From assembly GCA_019314155.1 (NCBI GenBank), contig JAFCZV010000077.1, forward strand, positions 1 through 8,025: a DNA stretch of 8,025 nucleotides. Reading direction: 5' to 3'. The DNA comes from Deltaproteobacteria bacterium. Its GTDB lineage: Bacteria; Desulfobacterota; Desulfobacteria; Desulfobacterales; UBA11574. Positions 1 through 4,442 of the stretch are shown piece by piece. Both the position numbers and the translations under genes were made by a program. The notes beneath the pieces were generated by a model. The model ran no database searches and was not told the origin of the DNA. It saw only the letters and a list, made by a program, of their open reading frames with translations. The first letter of the stretch is position 1; every line of letters starts with the position of its first letter.

Positions 1-1185
1 TTAAATCGCCACCTGGGCACCCATCTCAATATAAAGGATATCGGAAACTACTTAAAATCGATTGAATTTGAAGTAGAAAAAATAGACACTGACCGACTTC
101 AGGTGATCCCGCCATCCTGCAGGGTCGATATCTCCAGATTTGAAGATATTGCCGAAGAGGTTGCACGGCTGTATGGTTATAACAACATCGAAACGACATT
201 TCCGCTGATATCGGCCGAAGCAACGCATCCTTCAAAAAAGATCGAATCCAGAGATCGAATTAAACTTTTGATGACGGGACTGGGGTTCAACGAAGCTATA
301 AATTTCAGTTTTGTCAGCGAACGATCCTGCGATCTTCTCGAACTCGCACCGGATGATCCCAAAAGACAGGTGGTGAGGATATTAAATCCCCTGTCTGAAG
401 ATCAATCGGTGATGCGAACGTCTCTTGTCCCCGGTCTTCTTGAGACAATGAAGTACAATTTGTCGGTGCAAAACAAAAACTTGAAGCTATTTGAGATTGG
501 CAAGGTTTTTATTGACACGGGCCAGGAAGATACTCAGCCGAATGAATTTGAAATGATTTCAGGGCTCTGGACCGGAACAGCTATCGATTCGGCCTGGTTT
601 TTCAAAGAGGTCGATTGTGATTTTTTTGACCTAAAGGGCGTGGTTGAAGAACTGTTAAGGAAACTGGGGATTGTGAATCCCATCTTTACACGAATGCCGC
701 CAACATCTTGTTTTTATACAAAACCCGGCGCTACGGCTCAGATTCTCGTTAAAAACGAGCCCATGGGACTTGTTGGAGAATTACACCCTAAAGTACTTGC
801 CAATTACGACTTGAAGCAAACAGCGTTTATTTTTGAACTTGACCTCGACCGGCTTATTCAATTATTATCTGATGAGAAATTCGCCCATCCCATTCCAAGA
901 TATCCGGCAACATCGAGGGATATTACCCTTATTATTAATAAGGACGTCGAGGCATACAAGATCATTCAATATGTTGAAATGCTTGATGAAGAATTGTTGG
1001 AAACCATACACCTCTTTGATGTTTTTGAAGGAGACCCGATTCCTGAAAAAAGAAAAAGTGTTTCATTGAGAATAACCTACAGGTCTTTAGATGAAACTTT
1101 GGAAGATACCAGGATAAATCATATTCACAAAAACATTACCCAGCACCTGGTAGAAAAGTTTGATGCCACCTTGCCGGCCGAATAA
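1..1185 (+). CDS. pheT: Phenylalanyl-tRNA synthetase beta subunit, C-terminal part (5'-truncated by window edge)
   Basis: The frame is open from base 1 and ends at TAA 1183-1185, giving the last 394 residues of a protein that is usually about 800 long; the start lies outside the window. PheT pairs with PheS in the alpha2beta2 enzyme that charges tRNA-Phe in the cytoplasm. Residues about 36-66 carry the end of the B5 domain, with the typical pattern PPSCRVDISRFEDIAEEVAR followed by LYGYNNI. The middle (about 70-290) matches the catalytic-like core of the beta subunit. Residues about 296-393 form the ferredoxin-fold anticodon-binding (FDX-ACB) domain, with PRYPATSRDITLII at its start and an RITYRSLDETLED segment before the C-terminal helix. 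No frameshift is seen. A MerR-type gene follows after a 156-base gap; many relatives have ihfA in this place, but none is present here. Identification is firm. Confidence 0.96.
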   Translation, partial: LNRHLGTHLNIKDIGNYLKSIEFEVEKIDTDRLQVIPPSCRVDISRFEDIAEEVARLYGYNNIETTFPLISAEATHPSKKIESRDRIKLLMTGLGFNEAINFSFVSERSCDLLELAPDDPKRQVVRILNPLSEDQSVMRTSLVPGLLETMKYNLSVQNKNLKLFEIGKVFIDTGQEDTQPNEFEMISGLWTGTAIDSAWFFKEVDCDFFDLKGVVEELLRKLGIVNPIFTRMPPTSCFYTKPGATAQILVKNEPMGLVGELHPKVLANYDLKQTAFIFELDLDRLIQLLSDEKFAHPIPRYPATSRDITLIINKDVEAYKIIQYVEMLDEELLETIHLFDVFEGDPIPEKRKSVSLRITYRSLDETLEDTRINHIHKNITQHLVEKFDATLPAE

Positions 1186-1209
1186 TCTTTGTTAAGGCAT
1201 TTAACTCTG

Positions 1210-1286
1210 ATAGTTCCGTGAAAAGTAAAAAGTCTGATTTTGCTCGATGTCGCTTACAAAAGACTTTTTACGAAGCCGTCAACTCC
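1210..1286. repeat. Inverted-repeat element between pheT and merR
   Basis: The arms gtaaaaagtct (1225-1235) and agactttttac (1262-1271, with 1261 pairing to 1235) are perfect inverted copies over 11 bases around a 25-base spacer. A short outer match (agtt 1212-1215 with aact 1281-1284) flanks an unpaired stretch. A second inverted match joins tgattttgc (1235-1243) to gcaaaatca (1322-1330), so two alternative folds are possible. The stem is AT-rich and has no T-run after it, so it does not look like an intrinsic terminator. It resembles a small dispersed intergenic repeat; that is inference from appearance and could be tested only by counting copies in the genome. Confidence 0.55.
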
Positions 1287-1341
1287 GGACGCGCGCAAAC
1301 TGATTCGTTTTCTGACCGTTTGCAAAATCATCAACTTCAAG

Positions 1342-1689
1342 ATGCAGAACAACACATCTCATCAAAAAGAATTGCCAGACAAACTGTACTTCAAAGTCGG
1401 GGAAGTCAGTGCCATCGTGGGTGTTCCTGCCTATGTTTTAAGGTTTTGGGAGTCTGAGTTCAAAAAGATTAAACCCAACCGGACGCCTTCAGGACAGAGA
1501 TTGTACCGGAAAAGAGATGTTGAACTTATTTTGAAGATCAAACATCTCCTGTATGAAAAGAAATTTACGATTCAAGGCGCAAAACAACATTTGAAAACAA
1601 CACCCGCTGAGAAAAAGGTAAAACCATCCGTCAACACCCTCGAGGGAATCCGCCTGGAACTCCAAAAAATCCGAGATCTTTTAACTTAA
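1342..1689 (+). CDS. MerR-family transcriptional regulator, small, pheT-linked type
   Basis: A 115-residue protein. Residues 16-40 form the MerR winged helix-turn-helix (YFKVGEVSAIVGVPAYVLRF, then WESEF), and 45-84 form the wing and following helices (TPSGQRLYRKRDVELILKIK, then a helix ending QGAKQHL). The rest is a short helical tail (LEGIRLELQKIRDLLT) that could dimerise. There is no sensor domain and no cysteine cluster, so this is not a metal or redox MerR. It belongs to the small MerR type found next to pheT/ihfA in many delta- and other proteobacteria; its targets are unknown to me. I chose ATG 1342 because the conserved region begins soon after it. The frame also extends upstream to TTG 1240, but that part overlaps the inverted repeat and looks non-coding. 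No clear Shine-Dalgarno site precedes 1342. No promoter of its own is visible, so co-transcription with pheT is likely. Confidence 0.88.
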   Translation: MQNNTSHQKELPDKLYFKVGEVSAIVGVPAYVLRFWESEFKKIKPNRTPSGQRLYRKRDVELILKIKHLLYEKKFTIQGAKQHLKTTPAEKKVKPSVNTLEGIRLELQKIRDLLT

Positions 1690-1743
1690 TCTCTATCAAT
1701 TCTGATTTGTTAGGAAAACGCAAAAATTTATTATTGAAAAATA

Positions 1744-1770
1744 TTGACAATGCATATTTTTTGTAATAAT
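1744..1770 (+). promoter_or_regulatory. Probable sigma-70 promoter of the tRNA-Gly gene
   Basis: A perfect -35 box TTGACA lies at 1744-1749. The -10 box AATAAT at 1765-1770 matches five of six consensus bases and has an upstream TG at 1762-1763, making an extended -10 (TGTAATAAT). The 15-base spacer is short, but an extended -10 can compensate. Predicted transcription start is around 1776-1778, about ten bases before the mature tRNA 5' end. The surrounding DNA is strongly AT-rich. Confidence 0.72.
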
Positions 1771-1787
1771 TTTACTTTCGTTAGTTG

Positions 1788-1862
1788 GCGGGCATAACTC
1801 AGTGGTAGAGTACAAGCTTCCCAAGCTTGGAGTCGCGAGTTCAAATCTCGTTGCCCGCTCCA
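1788..1862 (+). tRNA. tRNA-Gly, anticodon CCC
   Basis: A complete cloverleaf of 75 bases. The acceptor stem GCGGGCA (1788-1794) pairs with TGCCCGC (1852-1858). The D stem is ACTC/GAGT (1797-1800 with 1808-1811). The anticodon stem CAAGC/GCTTG (1813-1817 with 1825-1829) holds the loop TTCCCAA, so the anticodon is CCC at 1820-1822, reading the glycine codon GGG. The variable loop has five bases. The T stem GCGAG/CTCGT has one G-U pair and the loop TTCAAAT. The discriminator is T1859 and CCA is encoded at 1860-1862. The gene sits upstream of rimP, the position that tRNA-fMet (metY) holds in E. coli. Confidence 0.96.
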
Positions 1863-1864
1863 CT

Positions 1865-1880
1865 AAAGGTCGCCTTTTTA
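1865..1880 (+). terminator. Weak possible terminator just after tRNA-Gly
   Basis: A 5-bp stem AAAGG (1865-1869) and CCTTT (1873-1877) around the loop TCG runs into further T residues (five T in total, 1875-1879). It is short, and a competing fold exists because CCTTT can also pair with AAAGG at 1885-1889. It may simply define the tRNA 3' end for processing. Confidence 0.3.
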
Positions 1881-1903
1881 TTATAAAGGTTAGAGGCTCT
1901 TGG

Positions 1904-2080
1904 AACGTGTTCAATTTTGTTCAAGACCACGGGTATTCTGCAGGCTTGTCCCGGCACCTTCACAGGGACCTACGGGGCAGGCAGGAATGCATGGGTATTT
2001 TTGAATTAAAATTTGAGACTGACGCAGGATTGAACGAAGGGAACGTTTTTTATAGGCCTCGGTTGCTGAGCCTATATTTT
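1904..2080 (+). ncRNA. Candidate structured RNA between tRNA-Gly and rimP (class unknown)
   Basis: By hand folding, this stretch forms a long rod. The pairs are 1913-1918 with 2008-2013, 1920-1926 with 1999-2005 (one G-U), 1933-1939 with 1984-1990 (two G-U), and a 9-bp stem 1944-1952 with 1974-1982 (two G-U), capped by a loop of about 21 bases that may hold a small CCT/AGG stem. Sequences at 1904-1914 can also pair with 2030-2035 and 2043-2047 as an outer closing stem. A separate hairpin at 2051-2076 is followed by TTTT. No conserved protein reads through here in any frame. The shape resembles rod-like RNAs such as 6S RNA, but I do not see conserved marks of 6S or of SRP RNA. A fold-back mobile element (MITE-like) is an alternative. 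The pairing is seen in the sequence; the function is inference. Confidence 0.4.
2051..2080 (+). terminator. Hairpin followed by TTTT, possible 3' end of the upstream RNA
   Basis: TATAGGC (2051-2057) pairs with GCCTATA (2070-2076). After a bulged C2058, TCGG (2059-2062) pairs with CTGA (2066-2069) with one G-U, closing a TTG loop. The run TTTT follows at 2077-2080 but is then broken by GG, so termination would be partial at best. Confidence 0.4.
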
Positions 2081-2112
2081 GGCAATGCACGTGTGGTTTG
2101 GATTTAATTTTT

Positions 2113-2179
2113 TTCTCATGGGTAATTAAATGAACAGGTAAAGTTTTTCTATCCACCATAAGATCTACCTGTATGAGAA
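2113..2179 (+). promoter_or_regulatory. Large stem-loop in the rimP leader, directly before the terminator
   Basis: TTCTCAT (2113-2119) pairs with ATGAGAA (2173-2179), and ACAGGTA (2134-2140) pairs with TACCTGT (2166-2172). The two 3' arms are contiguous while the 5' arms are separated by 14 bases, giving 14 bp with a one-sided bulge and a 25-base loop. The bulge also offers GGGTA (2120-2124), which can compete for TACCT. The structure ends one base before the terminator stem that follows, a layout like an attenuator or protein-binding leader. The regulatory role is inference. Confidence 0.4.
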
Positions 2180-2180
2180 G

Positions 2181-2212
2181 AAACGGGCGACAGCCCGTTT
2201 TTGTTTTTTTTG
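2181..2212 (+). terminator. Rho-independent terminator upstream of rimP
   Basis: A perfect 8-bp stem AAACGGGC (2181-2188) and GCCCGTTT (2193-2200) around a GACA loop is followed by TTG and a run of eight T. This is the clearest intrinsic terminator in the window. It would stop transcripts starting at the tRNA promoter unless they read through. It lies about 90 bases before the predicted rimP start, with no other obvious promoter between, so it may act as a control point for the rimP-nusA-infB operon, which in other bacteria is subject to NusA feedback. Confidence 0.85.
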
Positions 2213-2299
2213 GGAGCGCAAGTTAAAAGACCATTGAAGGGTCAAAAAAAAAAGAGACAGAGAATCAAGGGTAAACGCCAGGAGCATAACCATCGGTCT

Positions 2300-2770
2300 T
2301 TGACCAATGAGAAGAAAATTGTCGCCCGGGTAAAAAATTTGCTTGAACCGTTGTTTTCAGCCGAGGGTATGGAGTTGATTTACGTTGAGTATCAGCGTGA
2401 AGCGGGCGGCAGAATACTCCGTCTTTTCATCGACAGGCCCGGCGGGGTAACCCTTGATGATTGCATATATATAAGCCGTCAATCGAACGATCTGCTAGAT
2501 GTATATTTAGAAAATACAGGGCCATATCGTTTGGAAGTTTCATCGCCCGGGCCGAATCGACCGCTGGCGCAAAAAACTGATTTTGAGAAATTCAAAGGGA
2601 ATCGCGTGCAGGTTCGAACCAGTCGGCCCATTGACGGAAAAAATAAATTCAAAGGTGTATTGTTGGGCATTTCGGAAGATCTGGTAAATTTATCGATCAA
2701 TGATCAAACCGTAACGATTCCCCATGAGGAAATCATAATGGCCCGGCTAATCGACAAAGGGATACCATAA
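2300..2770 (+). CDS. rimP: Ribosome maturation factor RimP
   Basis: RimP helps assemble the 30S subunit, acting early on the S12 region. From TTG 2300 the product has 156 residues, in line with the family's usual 150-160. The N-terminal domain (about 1-85) contains GMELIYVEYQREAGGRILRL, the GGVTLDDC segment at 48-55, and the end of the domain at LEVSSPG (78-84). The C-terminal SH3-like domain (about 88-153) includes FKGVLLGI and the HEEIIMARLI end. The usual SSPGLxRPL motif here reads SSPGPNRPL, a small deviation. No ATG or GTG lies in frame near the expected start. TTG 2300 fits the homologous start; an AGGAG at 2280-2284 is about 15 bases away, further than usual. The frame also runs open upstream into the terminator T-run, but that lysine-rich extension is unlike the family. 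Another TTG at 2234 is possible. Function is sure; the start is less so. Confidence 0.9.
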   Translation: MTNEKKIVARVKNLLEPLFSAEGMELIYVEYQREAGGRILRLFIDRPGGVTLDDCIYISRQSNDLLDVYLENTGPYRLEVSSPGPNRPLAQKTDFEKFKGNRVQVRTSRPIDGKNKFKGVLLGISEDLVNLSINDQTVTIPHEEIIMARLIDKGIP

Positions 2771-2908
2771 ATTTATACGCTGCCGACAATGAACCCGTTA
2801 AACCTCTTTTGCCGGCGATATCGGGCCTCAAAATGTGTGTGGCGCGCAAAATAGACGGTTTGTCAAGCTGTTATGTGTGGGTGGAATAAATAATATTGGA
2901 GAAAATGA

Positions 2909-4339
2909 ATGTTTATCTCGGATATCAAACGTGTCGTCGAACAAGTGAGCCGAGACAAGGGTATTGATCGTGACATACTAATCAAGGCCCTTGAAGAGGC
3001 ACTTGGATCTGCCGCAAGAAAAAAATTTGGAAACAAGGTCGATGTTGAAGTTCAATACAATGAATCGACCGGTGAAATCGAGGTCTTCCAGTTCAAAGAT
3101 GTTACTGAGGTTGTGACAGAACCCGACATTCAAATCAGCCTTGAAGAGGGACGGAAGTTGGATCCGGAATGTGAAATAGGCGACAGTCTAGGAACAAAAA
3201 TGGACACCGCCACCTTTGGTCGTATTGCCGCACAGTCTGCCAAGCAGGTCATCATACAAAAAATGAAAGATGCGGAACGGGATGCGGTCTACGCCAGTTT
3301 TATCGAGCGAAAGGGTGAAATTATAAACGGAATTGTCCAGCGTTTCGACCGAGGTGATGTTATTGTTAATCTGGGGCAAACAGAAGGCATCCTTCCGAGT
3401 CGGGAACAAGTCCCCAAGGAATCCTATAGACAGAGGGATCGAATCCGGGCGTTAATCATGGATGTACTTCATGACACACGCGGCCCGCAGATCATTCTTT
3501 CGAGAACGCATCCTGAGTTTCTGGTTGCGCTTTTTAAAACAGAAGTGCCCGAAATTAATGAAGGGATCGTTACCATTATGGGTGCGGCCCGGGAACCTGG
3601 AATCCGGGCAAAATTTTCTGTGGCTTCAAACGATTCTGATATAGACCCGGTCGGCGCCTGTGTCGGCATGAAAGGCAGTCGTGTTCAGAATGTGGTTCAG
3701 GAGCTCAGGGGTGAAAAAATAGATATTATACCCTGGCATATCGATCCTGCAAAATTTGTGTGCAAGGCACTTTCACCTGCCGAAATCTCCAGAGTGATTA
3801 TCGATGAGGAACATAATTCCATGGAGGTCATTGTCCCGGATGAATTCCTTTCAATCGCCATCGGGAAAAAAGGACAAAACGTCCGGCTGGCTTCGAAACT
3901 GACGAAATGGCATCTTGATGTCATCAGTGAAACACGGTACAGCAATGCGATGCAAGACGGATATGACTCTCTTTTATCGCTGCCGGATATTGGAATTAGT
4001 TTGGCGGACGCACTGTATGAAAAGGGCTTTTTTTCTGCAGAGGAACTCGGCAAGGCTTCTGTGGAAGATTTAACCCAAATTAGAGATATTAATGAAGAAG
4101 ACGCCATCCAACTTATCGAAACCGCGAAAGCCCATATGTTGAGCATGGATGACGTTGAGGAAATATCCAATGAGGCTTTATCGAACGGGGCGGACGGTGA
4201 CCATGAAACTTCAGATGGTTCGGATGTGCCCAAAGCCTCTGAAGAAAAATCTATTAATGACGAAAATACATCCGGACAAGTTTTACCGCCGGATAATCCG
4301 GATAATGAGGGATCAGATCCCATCGATCCGCAAGAATAA
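2909..4339 (+). CDS. nusA: Transcription termination/antitermination protein NusA
   Basis: NusA binds RNA polymerase and nascent RNA, affecting pausing, intrinsic termination and rRNA antitermination. The 476-residue protein shows the polymerase-binding N-terminal domain (about 1-125, MFISDIKRVVEQVSRDKGID onward), an S1 domain (about 135-200, with VNLGQTEGILPSREQVP), KH1 (about 230-280, GMKG at 253-256) and KH2 (about 300-345, GKKG at 319-322). A single helix-hairpin-helix-like segment (about 352-410, LLSLPDIGISLADALYEKGF) follows. The last 65 residues are acidic, rich in D, E, S, N and P, and probably disordered. This is longer than short NusA forms but lacks two full acidic repeats of the E. 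coli kind. ATG 2909 follows GGAGA at 2898-2902 at good spacing. A 138-base gap separates it from rimP; I see no firm promoter or terminator there. No ylxR or ylxQ gene lies between it and infB. Confidence 0.97.
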   Translation: MFISDIKRVVEQVSRDKGIDRDILIKALEEALGSAARKKFGNKVDVEVQYNESTGEIEVFQFKDVTEVVTEPDIQISLEEGRKLDPECEIGDSLGTKMDTATFGRIAAQSAKQVIIQKMKDAERDAVYASFIERKGEIINGIVQRFDRGDVIVNLGQTEGILPSREQVPKESYRQRDRIRALIMDVLHDTRGPQIILSRTHPEFLVALFKTEVPEINEGIVTIMGAAREPGIRAKFSVASNDSDIDPVGACVGMKGSRVQNVVQELRGEKIDIIPWHIDPAKFVCKALSPAEISRVIIDEEHNSMEVIVPDEFLSIAIGKKGQNVRLASKLTKWHLDVISETRYSNAMQDGYDSLLSLPDIGISLADALYEKGFFSAEELGKASVEDLTQIRDINEEDAIQLIETAKAHMLSMDDVEEISNEALSNGADGDHETSDGSDVPKASEEKSINDENTSGQVLPPDNPDNEGSDPIDPQE

Positions 4340-4442
4340 CACTCTTGCTAAAGCAATCAAAAGCTGCAAATAAAAGAAATCGATTTGGGGGAAAGACTTT
4401 GTTCGAGGATTTCCTCTCAATTCTAACTAATAAGGGGGATGG

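Noticed and set aside
1240..1341. Upstream extension of the MerR protein from TTG 1240
   Set aside because: It overlaps the inverted repeat, has no family similarity, and the conserved MerR start fits ATG 1342.
1696..1914. Minus-strand open frame with an RATRFELATPSLGS-like peptide
   Set aside because: This peptide is the familiar translation of the complement of a tRNA gene; the cloverleaf at 1788-1862 explains it.
1904..2080. Identification of the structured gap as 6S RNA or SRP RNA
   Set aside because: The rod shape is suggestive, but the SRP domain IV loop is absent and I cannot point to 6S consensus bases, so no name is assigned.
1911..2159. Minus-strand open frame of 82 codons across the structured gap
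   Set aside because: No recognised family, no convincing ribosome site, and it is antiparallel to strongly paired RNA structure; treated as chance.
2771..2908. Possible hairpins in the rimP-nusA gap
   Set aside because: Only short (about 5 bp) pairings such as AAACC with GGTTT, without a T-run or promoter boxes; not distinguishable from chance.
3697..4323. Minus-strand frame of 208 codons opposite nusA
   Set aside because: Antisense shadow of a clear gene; serine-rich composition reflects the acidic NusA tail read backwards.
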